DNA from: Rhizobium sullae
Lineage (GTDB): Bacteria; Pseudomonadota; Alphaproteobacteria; Rhizobiales; Rhizobiaceae
Length of the DNA stretch: 64,000 nt
Direction: 5' to 3'
NCBI RefSeq assembly: GCF_900169785.1
Contig: NZ_FWER01000008.1
Span: 86,737-150,736, forward strand
The position numbers and the translations under genes are program-made. The notes beneath the pieces are model-generated. The model saw nothing but the letters and a program-made list of their open reading frames with translations, was not told the origin of the DNA and searched no databases. Positions 16,221-25,464 of this stretch are shown here, piece by piece. The number at the start of each line of letters is the position of its first letter. Position 1 is the stretch's first letter.

Positions 16221-17465
16221 TTGGAGAAACTGATCGAGGACATATACCGGTCGCAATCGCGCAGGGTTCTGGCAACGCTCATCCGCCTGCTCGGTGATTT
16301 CGACCGGGCGGAGGAAGCGCTGCACGACGCCTTTGCGGCGGCGGCTCGCACATGGCCGCGCGACGGTGTTCCCGCCAACCCGTTTTCATGGCTCGTTTCC
16401 ACGGGCCGCCACAAGGCGATAGACCATATCCGGCGACGCAGGCGCTTCGATGCGTCACTGCAGGATATCGAGGACAGTTTTTACGGCGAGGCCGATACGA
16501 CGGAGATCGGCGACATGGAGCTTATTGGCGACGACATGCTGCGGCTAATCTTCACCTGCTGCCATCCGGCCATTCCGTCGGATGCGCAGATGGCGATGGC
16601 GCTGCGTGAAGTCTGCGGGCTGACGACCGAGGAGATCGCCCATGCATTCCTCGTTCCGGCACCGACCGTGGCACAGCGGATCGTGCGGGCGAAAAGCAAG
16701 GTACGGACGGAGCGCATCCCGTATGAAGTTCCCGACCTCGACGAACTGCCCGAGCGGCTCGACCGCGTGCTGCACGTCATCTATCTCGTCTTCAACGAAG
16801 GCTATTCAGCGTCTTCGGGCACGGAAGTGGTCCGAACGGACCTGACGGCCGAGGCGATCCGGCTGGCGCGGCTGGTGGAAGGCCTGCTGCCGCACCCCGA
16901 TGTTGAGGGACTGCTTTCGCTAATGCTGCTGCAGGATTCCCGCGGGCGGGCGCGGCGCACTGAGGATGGCGGCCTGATCCTACTTGCCGAGCAGGACCGG
17001 TCAGCCTGGGATCGCAGGAAGATAGAGGAAGGCCTGGACCTGCTGCGGCGGGCGATGGAGCCCAGCGAAGTCGGTCTCTACACCGTCCAGGCCGCTATTG
17101 CCGCCGAACATGCTAAGGCCGAGACGCCGGAGGCCACGGATTGGCCGCGCATCGCCGCCTATTACGACCTGTTGACTACGGCACAGCCCTCGCCGATCGC
17201 GGAGCTCAACCGGGCGGTTGCTATCGCAATGTCGGAGGGGCCGCAAAGAGGCCTTGAGATCGTCGACGGCATCCTGGCATCCGGGAAACTCGGCAGCTAC
17301 CACCTTGCGCATGCCGCACGCGCCGATTTCCTGCGCCAGCTCGGCCGCCGGGCAGAGGCGATCGCTGCCTATGAACGCGCGCTGTCCCTCTGTCAGCAAG
17401 GGCCAGAGCAGGCTTTTCTGCGCAAGCGGATATCAGAACTGACGGCGGCGTCCGAGCGGCAATGA
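16221..17465 (+). CDS. ECF42-type RNA polymerase sigma factor with C-terminal extension
   Basis: The 414-residue protein has sigma region 2 (residues about 5-85, including EEALHDAFAAAARTWP and SWLVSTGRHKAIDHIRRRRR), region 4 (about 120-170, LREVCGLTTEEIAHAFLVPA) and a 200-residue helical TPR-like extension with ELNRAVAIAMSEGP, the hallmark of the ECF42 group. It begins with TTG at 16221, four bases after the third DGPF frame ends, and GGAG at 16211-16214 supports that start. No anti-sigma factor is nearby; in this group the C-terminal extension is thought to replace it. It is expected to direct transcription of the DGPF operon. Confidence 0.88.
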   Translation: MEKLIEDIYRSQSRRVLATLIRLLGDFDRAEEALHDAFAAAARTWPRDGVPANPFSWLVSTGRHKAIDHIRRRRRFDASLQDIEDSFYGEADTTEIGDMELIGDDMLRLIFTCCHPAIPSDAQMAMALREVCGLTTEEIAHAFLVPAPTVAQRIVRAKSKVRTERIPYEVPDLDELPERLDRVLHVIYLVFNEGYSASSGTEVVRTDLTAEAIRLARLVEGLLPHPDVEGLLSLMLLQDSRGRARRTEDGGLILLAEQDRSAWDRRKIEEGLDLLRRAMEPSEVGLYTVQAAIAAEHAKAETPEATDWPRIAAYYDLLTTAQPSPIAELNRAVAIAMSEGPQRGLEIVDGILASGKLGSYHLAHAARADFLRQLGRRAEAIAAYERALSLCQQGPEQAFLRKRISELTAASERQ

Positions 17466-18395
17466 GATCGCGGTTCCCGTCAGAGCGGAAACGATGATCA
17501 GCAGATGCGCATTGATGCTTGCCTGAGCAAGCCCATCGAGCGCCGCCTTGCCGGTCGATGCGCCCAGGGCAACGGCGCCTGCCGTAATGCCTGCCGGATA
17601 AGTGCCAACGCCGCCCGGCGCATGGACGGGCAGTACTGAGGAAAGCTCGCCGCCGAGCGCACCGCCGAAACTCGCCGTCAGCGGCGAAATTCCCATGAGG
17701 CTGAGCGCCCAGGCGAGCACGACGACCTTCACCAGCCAGTTCACCGCCGTCATGGCCCAGGCGCGTGCGAAGGCTCTGGCATTTGCGGGCAGGCCGATTT
17801 CGATTTCCGACAGGAAGCCCTGCGCCTTGGCGGGAAAAAGTCTGAAGCCGAAGCGAAGCAGCGGCCTGCGGATCACGAAAGCCGCGACCGGCAAAAGCAG
17901 GAATGCGGCCCACAAAAGCCAGGCCAGAAGGGCGTTCGGAGCGGCTGCCGCAAATCCGATGCCAGCTGCGGCGAGCAGCGCGTGCAGATCGAGCAGGCGC
18001 ATGACCAGAAGAGCGGAGGTTGCCCGCGTCAGCGGAATGCCGAATTCCGCGCGCATGAGAACCGGAAAGCTCGTCTCGCCGGTGCGGAACGGCAGCATGA
18101 TATTGAGCAGGTTATGAATCTGCGTCACCCGGAAAAGCGTGCGGAACTGGCCTGCCGTCTCCCGCGGGAAGTAATCGAGAATGCGCCACGTCCGCAGGAA
18201 GTAGGTGCTGGTCAACAAGGAAAGCGCCACAAGGATCGGTATCGCGCCGACGGTGGCCCACTGGGCGATGATGGCCGACCATCCCCAGAACCACTCGATG
18301 AAAAGCGCATAGGCTGCGACGATTACGACCGTCAGCAGCGTCATGCGATTGCGCGCTAACCAGGATTGTCGGCTAGCGCCAACCGGAGAGTTCAT
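17433..18395 (-). CDS. Lysylphosphatidylglycerol-synthase-TM-like (flippase-like) membrane protein
   Basis: The 320-residue integral membrane protein has about eight hydrophobic helices and the family landmark segments NIMLPFRTGE and LPVHAPGGVGTYPAG. Proteins of this type (UPF0104/LPG_synthase_TM) accompany polyprenyl-phosphate glycosyltransferases and are suspected lipid-linked sugar flippases. It is divergent from the GT2 gene across 74 bases and its 3' end overlaps the sigma factor gene by 33 bases. AGGAAG precedes the ATG. A role in moving the polyprenyl-phosphate sugar across the inner membrane is inference from context. Confidence 0.78.
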   Translation of the reverse strand: MNSPVGASRQSWLARNRMTLLTVVIVAAYALFIEWFWGWSAIIAQWATVGAIPILVALSLLTSTYFLRTWRILDYFPRETAGQFRTLFRVTQIHNLLNIMLPFRTGETSFPVLMRAEFGIPLTRATSALLVMRLLDLHALLAAAGIGFAAAAPNALLAWLLWAAFLLLPVAAFVIRRPLLRFGFRLFPAKAQGFLSEIEIGLPANARAFARAWAMTAVNWLVKVVVLAWALSLMGISPLTASFGGALGGELSSVLPVHAPGGVGTYPAGITAGAVALGASTGKAALDGLAQASINAHLLIIVSALTGTAISLPLGRRRQF

Positions 18396-18469
18396 GTACT
18401 AGGCTTCCTGACTTCAGCGGCCAAAACGCCGCTCGACTGGCCGTTACGGCCTTTTAGGAGCAATAAGAG

Positions 18470-19483
18470 TTGCAGACAACGTCAGAGTCGCTTCGAAGCG
18501 CAAATGATCTAGACCAATCGCTCGAACTTTCGCTTGTGGTGCCGGTTTTCAACGAGGAAGAAAGCGTCGGCCCGCTTGTCGAACGGATATGCGATGCGAT
18601 GGTGACATACGCTTGCCGGTGGGAGCTTATCCTGGTCGATGACGGCAGCACGGATGCCACACTCGTCAATGCCCGCAAGTATCTCGGCCGTGAAGGGCTG
18701 GCGCTCAGGATCGTGGAGTTGCAGCGCAACTTCGGCCAGACTGCCGCGATGCAGGCCGGCATCGACACGGCGCGGGGCCGGCTGATCGCAACGATGGACG
18801 GCGACCTGCAGAACGACCCGAAAGACATTCCGTCGATGGTTTCCGAACTCGAGCGCCGCGAACTCGATCTCCTGGTCGGCTGGCGCAAGAACCGCAAGGA
18901 CGCTCTGCTGCTGCGAAAGATCCCGTCCTGGTGCGCCAATTACCTGATAGGCCGTATCACCGGCGTGAAGCTGCACGACTACGGCTGCAGCCTGAAGATC
19001 TACCGCGCCTCGATCATCAGGCAGGTGAAGCTGATGGGCGAAATGCACCGCTTCATCCCCGCCTGGGTTGCCGGCGTCGTCCCGAGCTCGCGCATCGGCG
19101 AAATGGCCGTCAGTCATCACGCCCGCCAGCACGGTCAGTCGAAATACGGCATCTCGCGGACCTTCCGCGTGATCCTCGACCTTTTGTCGGTCATGTTTTT
19201 CATGCGCTACAAGGCGCGGCCCGGCCATTTCTTCGGCTCGCTCGGCCTCGGCCTCGGCGCGCTCGCGGCGCTGATCCTGCTTTACCTGTTCTTCGACAAG
19301 TTCATTCTCGGAAACGATATCGGAACCCGTCCAATGCTCATGGTCGGCGTCGTCCTGCTGCTGTCGTCCGTGCAATTAATCACCACCGGTATTTTGGCGG
19401 AGATGATCGCCCGCACCTACTATCGCGACGACGCCTCGCCGAATTACATCGTCCGGCAGATTTTCGATGGAAGCGACGTTTGA
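18470..19483 (+). CDS. GT2 polyprenyl-phosphate glycosyltransferase (RgtE/GtrB/ArnC-like)
   Basis: The 337-residue protein has the GT-A nucleotide-sugar domain (LSLVVPVFNEEESV, VDDGSTD, the metal motif in MDGDLQNDPKDIP) and two C-terminal transmembrane helices (FFGSLGLGLGALAALILLYL and a second near residue 290). This is the layout of enzymes making dodecaprenyl- or undecaprenyl-phosphate sugars. With the two GT39 genes behind it, the best match I know is rhizobial RgtE, which makes dodecaprenyl-phosphate-galacturonic acid. The start is a TTG at 18470 behind AGGAG; no ATG occurs before the conserved domain. Confidence 0.86.
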   Translation: MQTTSESLRSANDLDQSLELSLVVPVFNEEESVGPLVERICDAMVTYACRWELILVDDGSTDATLVNARKYLGREGLALRIVELQRNFGQTAAMQAGIDTARGRLIATMDGDLQNDPKDIPSMVSELERRELDLLVGWRKNRKDALLLRKIPSWCANYLIGRITGVKLHDYGCSLKIYRASIIRQVKLMGEMHRFIPAWVAGVVPSSRIGEMAVSHHARQHGQSKYGISRTFRVILDLLSVMFFMRYKARPGHFFGSLGLGLGALAALILLYLFFDKFILGNDIGTRPMLMVGVVLLLSSVQLITTGILAEMIARTYYRDDASPNYIVRQIFDGSDV

Positions 19484-20990
19484 CAGGCGGCGGGGCGACC
19501 CGCTGATGCAACGGTTCTGCGGCACGATTGGCAGCGCGAGCATGCTGCTTGCCGGCTATTTCCTGCTGAACATCCTACTGCGCGCCGCCCTGCCCCACTC
19601 GCTGGAGCTCGACGAGGCGGAGCAGACCTTCTACGCGCAATATCTGCTGGCAGGCTACGGTCCACAACCGCCGTTCTACAATTGGATGCAGTATGCCGTC
19701 GATGCCGTTGCCGGACCGTCGATCTGGGCGCTGAGCATTCCGAAAAACGTCCTGCTCTTTCTATGTTACCTCTTTTACGGTTTTGCCGCGCGCGAGATGC
19801 TGAAGGACCGCACGCTACAGGCTGCGGCGATGCTCGCGCTGATTACGCTTCCGCAGGTCTCTTACATGGCGCAGCAGGACCTGACTCATACGGTGGCGCT
19901 ACTTTTCGCCACTTCGCTGTTCCTCTTCGGCTTCTTCCGGACGCTGGAGCGCCCGAGTCTCCTCAGCTATCTCATTCTCGGCATCGCAACCGGGGTTGGC
20001 ATCATCGCGAAATACAATTTCGCACTGATGCCGCTCATCGCGGTGGCGGCTGTGATCCCGGATCGGGAATGGCGGCAGCGTCTCCTCGACTGGCGGATTC
20101 TGCCGGCGTTTGCGATTGCGCTGGCAATCACATTGCCGCATCTCCACTGGCTTTACGGCAACGTCGAGCTGGCTTCCCACGGCACGCTAAGCAAGATGAT
20201 CGATAGCCGCGAGGCGAGCGACCTGTTCCCGGCAGGTAAGGGCCTACTCTCCCTTCTTATTGCAATCATTGCTTTCGCGGCCCTGCCGATCGCGATTTTC
20301 GCCGCTGCCTTCCGGCGCGATTTCATCCATGCACTTTCGGCGGGCGATTGCTGGACAAGACTGATGGAGCGCATGATAGTCATCAGCCTGATCGCGGTCG
20401 TCGCGGTGATCCTCGTGACCGGCGCAACCCATATCCGCGAACGCTGGCTCGATCCGTTCCTGCTCATTCTGCCCATTTACATCTTCCGCAAGCTCGAAGT
20501 GGCAGGCGCCGATCTCTCGCTTGGGCTCAAGCGTTTTCTCAACGTCGTTCCCGTGCTGATGGCACTCGTGCTGATCGCGCTTGCGGCAAGGGTAATCGGG
20601 GCGGAGTTCATCGGTTCCTACACGAAGCTGAACGTTCCCTTCGCTGATTTCGCCAAGGCGATGACGGACAACAGGCAGCCTCCCGCCCTCATCATTGCGA
20701 GCGATCGCTATGTCGGCGGCAATCTCAGGCTCCAACTGCCGGACGTGCCCGTGATAATATCCGGCTTTCCAAACCCCGGAATCGCGATGAACGCTGCGGC
20801 CGCGCGGCCGATCCTCGTCGCCTGGCGGGGGCCGAATCCGAAAGAAGCGCCGATGCCACCGGAAATCTCGACCTGGTTGAAGCAAAACGGCTTGGAACCC
20901 GACGCGATCGGCTCGCTGGCGCTCCCCTACCACTTTGGCAAGAGCGGCGACACCTATGCGCTCGGCTTTGCCTGGCTTGAACGGAAATGA
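19467..20990 (+). CDS. GT39-family membrane glycosyltransferase 1 (ArnT/RgtA-RgtB-like)
   Basis: The 507-residue protein is a GT-C enzyme: an N-terminal helix, the first periplasmic loop motif LELDEAEQTFYAQYLLAGYGPQPPFYNWMQYA with the catalytic acidic pair, about ten further helices and a C-terminal periplasmic domain. It would transfer a sugar from a polyprenyl-phosphate donor to LPS. It overlaps the GT2 gene by 17 bases (an in-frame ATG at 19506 is an alternative start). It shares architecture and many residues with the next gene. RgtA/RgtB (Kdo galacturonosyltransferases) are the likeliest orthologues, but not proven. Confidence 0.84.
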   Translation: MEATFDRRRGDPLMQRFCGTIGSASMLLAGYFLLNILLRAALPHSLELDEAEQTFYAQYLLAGYGPQPPFYNWMQYAVDAVAGPSIWALSIPKNVLLFLCYLFYGFAAREMLKDRTLQAAAMLALITLPQVSYMAQQDLTHTVALLFATSLFLFGFFRTLERPSLLSYLILGIATGVGIIAKYNFALMPLIAVAAVIPDREWRQRLLDWRILPAFAIALAITLPHLHWLYGNVELASHGTLSKMIDSREASDLFPAGKGLLSLLIAIIAFAALPIAIFAAAFRRDFIHALSAGDCWTRLMERMIVISLIAVVAVILVTGATHIRERWLDPFLLILPIYIFRKLEVAGADLSLGLKRFLNVVPVLMALVLIALAARVIGAEFIGSYTKLNVPFADFAKAMTDNRQPPALIIASDRYVGGNLRLQLPDVPVIISGFPNPGIAMNAAAARPILVAWRGPNPKEAPMPPEISTWLKQNGLEPDAIGSLALPYHFGKSGDTYALGFAWLERK

Positions 20991-20991
20991 A

Positions 20992-22500
20992 ATGAACGAG
21001 GACATGGACAAGGCCCGCGACACCGACATGCGGTGGGTTTTCGCGCTGCTTGCCGCATATTTTCTCGTGCAGATCGCGGTCCGCCTGGCCATGCCGCCGA
21101 CGCTCGGACTCGACGAAGCCGAGCAGGCCTTCCGCTCGCAATGGCTCGCCGCCGGCTATGGACCCCAGCCGCCTTTCTACAACTGGCTGCAATATGCCGT
21201 CTTTTCGCTCGGCGGCGTCTCGCTGCTTTCGCTTGCCGTCGTCAAGAATGCCCTGCTCTTTACATCCTACCTGCTTTACGGCCTGACAGCACGGATGATC
21301 CTGAAAAACAGCACGCTCGCCGCAATCGCGACGCTGGGACTTCTGACGCTTCCGCAGGTCGCATTCGAAATGCAGCGCGACCTGACGCATACGGTCGCGG
21401 TGTTCTTCTCCGGCTCAGTCTTCCTCTACGGATTTATCCGGTCGCTCAAGAAGCCGGATATGCTCTCGTATCTCGTGACGGGCGTCGGCATCGGCATCGG
21501 CCTGCTGTCGAAATATAACTTCGCCTTGCTACCAGCCTCGGCGCTTCTGGCGGCACTGCTCGATCCGCCGATGCGCAAGCGCGTCTTCGACTGGCGTACG
21601 GTCGTGACCGCGGTCACAGCATTTCTTATCACCCTGCCGCATCTTTTCTGGCTAAAGGACAATCTCGGCTTCGCCACGGCCCGGACACTGGAAAAGCTGA
21701 CCGACAGCGGCAACGCGAGCTATGCCATGCAGGTCGTCATGGGTTCAGGGTCGCTCGTTCTGGCCGTGATTGGCTTTTGTGCGGTCACGTTACTTGTCTT
21801 CGTGATCGCATTCGGCAAGCCGTTTCTCTCGGCATTCTCCGGCAGATCGGCATGGACACGGCTCCTTGAGCGCATGATGCTCTTTTCCATCCTCGGCATC
21901 CTGCTTCTCGTCCTCTTCGGCGGAGCGGCCCATGTCAAGGACCGCTGGCTGGTGCCGCTCTTCTTCATCATCCCGCTTTATCTGTGCCTGAAGATCGAGG
22001 CATCGCATGTCGAGTATTCGAATCCTCTGCGCCGTCTTTTGCCGATCCTCGCGATAATCATGATTGCCGTTCCCGGTATTCTCTTCGGACGCATTGCGGC
22101 TGCCACCCTGAACGGCGACTACGAGCGCTTGAACATGCCCTACGCCCAACTCGCGGCCGTACTCCGGCAACAGGGTGAGCCTGCCGCGGTTTTGGCGGAA
22201 GGCAGCCTGCTTGCGGGGAATTTGCGGAAGGACCTTCTTCCGGCGACCGTGATTTCAACGGACTATCCAGGGTTCAAGCCTGCAGTCTCGATCTCGAAAA
22301 AACACCCGCTTCTCATTGTCTGGCCGCTCGGTGCTACGGAAGGTAATGTCCTGCCCGGCAGAGCGGCCGAATGGCTGAAATCGGTGCCAGAACTCAGCAG
22401 CATCGCGCCGGAGATTTCGATGATCGAGGTTCCGTATTACTACGCCCGGAACGGCGATACCTATCGTTTCGGCTACGCGTGGGTCGCCCCGGCGGATTAG
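20992..22500 (+). CDS. GT39-family membrane glycosyltransferase 2 (ArnT/RgtA-RgtB-like)
   Basis: The 502-residue paralogue of the preceding protein keeps GLDEAEQAFRSQWLAAGYGP followed by PPFYNWLQYA, the same helix pattern and the same C-terminal YARNGDTYRFGYAW ending. The start at 20992 is one base after the previous stop, indicating translational coupling. Tandem duplication and divergence fits sequential transferases that add two sugars, as described for RgtA then RgtB on the outer Kdo of Rhizobium LPS. The 3' end overlaps the class III aminotransferase gene by four bases, tail to tail. Confidence 0.84.
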   Translation: MNEDMDKARDTDMRWVFALLAAYFLVQIAVRLAMPPTLGLDEAEQAFRSQWLAAGYGPQPPFYNWLQYAVFSLGGVSLLSLAVVKNALLFTSYLLYGLTARMILKNSTLAAIATLGLLTLPQVAFEMQRDLTHTVAVFFSGSVFLYGFIRSLKKPDMLSYLVTGVGIGIGLLSKYNFALLPASALLAALLDPPMRKRVFDWRTVVTAVTAFLITLPHLFWLKDNLGFATARTLEKLTDSGNASYAMQVVMGSGSLVLAVIGFCAVTLLVFVIAFGKPFLSAFSGRSAWTRLLERMMLFSILGILLLVLFGGAAHVKDRWLVPLFFIIPLYLCLKIEASHVEYSNPLRRLLPILAIIMIAVPGILFGRIAAATLNGDYERLNMPYAQLAAVLRQQGEPAAVLAEGSLLAGNLRKDLLPATVISTDYPGFKPAVSISKKHPLLIVWPLGATEGNVLPGRAAEWLKSVPELSSIAPEISMIEVPYYYARNGDTYRFGYAWVAPAD

Positions 22501-23864
22501 GTTTTCAGCTCCTTCCACGCCGCATCCAGCGCAATCTTTGCAATCCGCGCCATTTCATCGACCTGCTCATGGGTGATGACCAGCGGCGGTGAAGCGAGCA
22601 TGCGGTCGCCAGTGGCTCGCAGAACGAGGCCGTTCGCAAGCGCGTGGTTGCGGACAAGCGCGCCAGCCGCATCGGGCTTTTCGAAGCGGGCGCGCATCTT
22701 CTTATCCGCAGTGAGTTGCAGGGCGCCCATCAGGCCGATGCTGACCGCTTCGCCGACGAGGTCATGATCGGCGAGCGCGCCCCAGGCTTCGGCGAAGTAA
22801 GGGCCAATATCGCTGCGAACGCGGTCAACCAGCTTTTCGTCCTCGATGATGCGCAAATTTTCCAGCGCCGCAGCGGCGCAGACCGGATGGCCGGAATAGG
22901 TGAAGCCGTGATTGAAATCGCCGACCTCGTTGATCAGCACATTGGCGATGCGATCGCTGACGAGCACGCCGCCGATTGGCAGGTAGCCCGATGACAGGCC
23001 CTTTGCGATCGGCGCCAGATCCGGCTCGACGCCGAAATACTGATGGCCGAACCACGCGCCGAGGCGGCCGAAGCCGCAGATGACTTCGTCGGTGACGAGC
23101 AGGACGTTGCGCGCCTTGCAGATGCGGCCGATCTCCGGCCAGTAGGTTTCCGGCGGAATGATGACACCCGCCGCACCCTGCACCGGCTCCGCAACAAAGG
23201 CGGCGACATTCTCCTCGCCGAGTTCATCGATCTTCGCCTCCAGTTCGCGGGCCGCCTTGAGGCCGAATTCCGCAGGCGAAAGGTCGCCGCCCTCGCCATA
23301 CCAATAAGGCTGACCGATATGGACGATGCCGGGGATCGGCAGGTCGCCCTGTTCATGCATGTATTTCATACCGCCAAGGCTGGCGCCGGCGACCGTCGAA
23401 CCGTGGTAGCCATTCCTGCGGGCAATCACGATCTTCTTCGACGGCCTGCCAACGGCACTCCAATAGACGCGCGCCATCCGGAACCATGTATCATTGGCTT
23501 CCGATCCGGAGCCGGTGAAGAAGACATGATTGAAGCGCGGGCCGGCATGCGCGGTCACCTTCTCGGCGAGCAGGGTCGTGGGCGTGCTCGTGGTGCCGAA
23601 GAAGGTGTTGTAGTAGGGCAGCTCGTTCATCTGCCGCGCGACGGCATCGGTGATCTCCTTGCGGCCGTAGCCGACATTAACGCACCACAGGCCTGCAAAA
23701 CCGTCGAGATACTTCCTGCCGTGGTTATCCCAGATATAGACGCCTTCGCCGCGCTGGATGATGCGCGTGCCATCGGCATTCAGCTTCTTCATGTCGGAGA
23801 AGGGATGCAGATGGTGGGCGGCGTCAATGGCGGCGAGATTTGAGCGCTGGTAAGTATCGGACAT
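22497..23864 (-). CDS. Class III (omega) aminotransferase, SpuC-like
   Basis: The 455-residue PLP enzyme shows YIWDNHGRKYLDGFAGLWCV, the FFTGSGSEANDTWFRMAR loop, the cofactor aspartate in LVTDEVICGFGR and the Schiff-base lysine in PIAKGLSSGYLPIGG. It is closest to putrescine/omega-amino acid:pyruvate aminotransferases. It is divergent from a glutamine-synthetase-like ligase gene, a pairing that suggests polyamine or other amine catabolism. ATG 23864 gives the common MSDTYQRSN-type N-terminus; an ATG nine bases upstream is possible. Confidence 0.86.
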   Translation of the reverse strand: MSDTYQRSNLAAIDAAHHLHPFSDMKKLNADGTRIIQRGEGVYIWDNHGRKYLDGFAGLWCVNVGYGRKEITDAVARQMNELPYYNTFFGTTSTPTTLLAEKVTAHAGPRFNHVFFTGSGSEANDTWFRMARVYWSAVGRPSKKIVIARRNGYHGSTVAGASLGGMKYMHEQGDLPIPGIVHIGQPYWYGEGGDLSPAEFGLKAARELEAKIDELGEENVAAFVAEPVQGAAGVIIPPETYWPEIGRICKARNVLLVTDEVICGFGRLGAWFGHQYFGVEPDLAPIAKGLSSGYLPIGGVLVSDRIANVLINEVGDFNHGFTYSGHPVCAAAALENLRIIEDEKLVDRVRSDIGPYFAEAWGALADHDLVGEAVSIGLMGALQLTADKKMRARFEKPDAAGALVRNHALANGLVLRATGDRMLASPPLVITHEQVDEMARIAKIALDAAWKELKT

Positions 23865-23947
23865 GATTTGCAAAACACCTGCGGAGATTGAAAGGCCCGT
23901 CTCAATGAGCTACGACCTTGGGCTTGTCCGAGGGGATTTTCAAGATC

Positions 23948-25300
23948 ATGACGGCTGACATCATGCACGGCAAAGCTGCGGTGGGCGAACCGCGGATCGA
24001 AATCCTGCTCGTCGGCATGAATGGCGATTTGCGCGGTAAGCAGATGCCACTGGACGCTCAGAAGAAGATCCGGGAAGGCGAGGTGCGGCTCCCCTCCTCG
24101 ACGCAGTCGCTCGACATCTGGGGCGACGATAATGACGACATCACCGGCCTGTCGCTAACGATCGGCGATCCGGACGGCAATTGCATAGCTGACGAGCGCA
24201 GCCTTGCGCCGATGCCCTGGGCGCCGGAAGGCTCCATGCAGGTGCTGGCGACGATGCACGAATTCGACGGCAGCCCGAGCTTCATGGATCCGCGGGCGAT
24301 CCTGGCAGCGGTGCTGAAGCGCTACGACGAACGCGGCCTCACACCGGTCGTCGCGACGGAACTCGAGTTCTACGTGATGGAACAGGACTGGCGGGATACC
24401 GGCCGTCCTTCACCGCCGAAAAGCCTGACCTATCGCCGCGAGCCGAACGGATTCCAGCTCTACGACATGAGCGCCGTCGATGCGCTCGACGATTACCTGC
24501 AGACGGTGCGCGCCTATGCCAAGGCGCAGAACCTGCCTGCGGAGGCGACAACGGCCGAGTTCGGTCCCGGACAGTTCGAGATCAACCTGTTGCACCGGCC
24601 CGATGCACTGGCGGCGGCCGACGACTGCATTTACCTGAAGCGCATCGCCGAACAGGCGGCTCGCAAGCATGGCCTCAAATCGACCTGCATGGCCAAGCCC
24701 TATTCCGAACACGCCGGTTCCGGCCTGCATGTGCATGCCAGTGTCATCGACAGAGAAGGCCGCAACATCCTCGACGCCAGGGGCGGAGAGCCGACGAAGC
24801 TGAAATCCGCCTGCGCTGGGATGCTGAAGACGATGTGCGAAGCGCAGCTGATCTTCGCGCCTTTCGCCAACTCCTACCGCCGCTTCCAGCCAGGCTCCTT
24901 TGCGCCTATCGATCTCACTTGGGGCAACGGCCATCGCGGCACGGCTATCCGCATCCCGGACATGAACGGACCGGCAGCGCGGATCGAGCACCGCGTCGCC
25001 GGCGCGGACGCCAATCCCTACTTGCTGCTGGCCGCCATCCTCGGCGGCATGCTGCTCGGCCTCGATAACGAGCTCGACCCCGGCGAAGAGACGACGCCGT
25101 CGCATGTGCCGGCAAACGCGACGCGGCTGACGCATGATTTCCTGACGGCGGTGGAAGCCTTTCGCGCATCACCCTTCATCGCCGACATCTTCGGCGAGCG
25201 CTACCGGAAGCTCTACGGCGACACCAAGCACAAGGAAGCAGTCACCTATCTGCGCACAGTCTCGGACTTCGACTATCGGACTTATCTGCCGAGGGTTTAA
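23948..25300 (+). CDS. Glutamine synthetase family ligase (gamma-glutamylpolyamine synthetase-like)
   Basis: The 450-residue protein has the GS beta-grasp and catalytic domains: metal ligands in TELEFYVMEQ, the EFGPGQFEINLLH strand, HVHASV histidine, and NGHRGTAIRIP with following EHRVAGADANPYL. It lacks the regulatory Tyr-adenylylation loop of GlnA, as expected for PuuA/GlnT-like enzymes that gamma-glutamylate amines. The frame is open upstream to a TTG at 23918, but ATG 23948 behind AGGGG is preferred. Substrate identity (putrescine or another amine) is inferred from the divergent aminotransferase. Confidence 0.84.
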   Translation: MTADIMHGKAAVGEPRIEILLVGMNGDLRGKQMPLDAQKKIREGEVRLPSSTQSLDIWGDDNDDITGLSLTIGDPDGNCIADERSLAPMPWAPEGSMQVLATMHEFDGSPSFMDPRAILAAVLKRYDERGLTPVVATELEFYVMEQDWRDTGRPSPPKSLTYRREPNGFQLYDMSAVDALDDYLQTVRAYAKAQNLPAEATTAEFGPGQFEINLLHRPDALAAADDCIYLKRIAEQAARKHGLKSTCMAKPYSEHAGSGLHVHASVIDREGRNILDARGGEPTKLKSACAGMLKTMCEAQLIFAPFANSYRRFQPGSFAPIDLTWGNGHRGTAIRIPDMNGPAARIEHRVAGADANPYLLLAAILGGMLLGLDNELDPGEETTPSHVPANATRLTHDFLTAVEAFRASPFIADIFGERYRKLYGDTKHKEAVTYLRTVSDFDYRTYLPRV

Positions 25301-25464
25301 AGCTTGCTGAGATACGCGATAAAGCGAGAACTCTCCCTCTGTTGATGTTACGCGCCGCAGCGCGGCAAACACCTGCCCCATAACCATCTCAAAGGTGGAC
25401 CGGGCTGTGTACAAGTCGTAGAATAAATTTCCTGAGGCGGAGGCTTCCGAAAGGAGCGCGGCAA

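Noticed and set aside
18440..18457. Short CCGT/ACGG hairpin with TTTT before the GT2 gene, considered as an attenuator
   Set aside because: The stem is only four pairs and lies immediately before the ribosome binding site; chance is likely.
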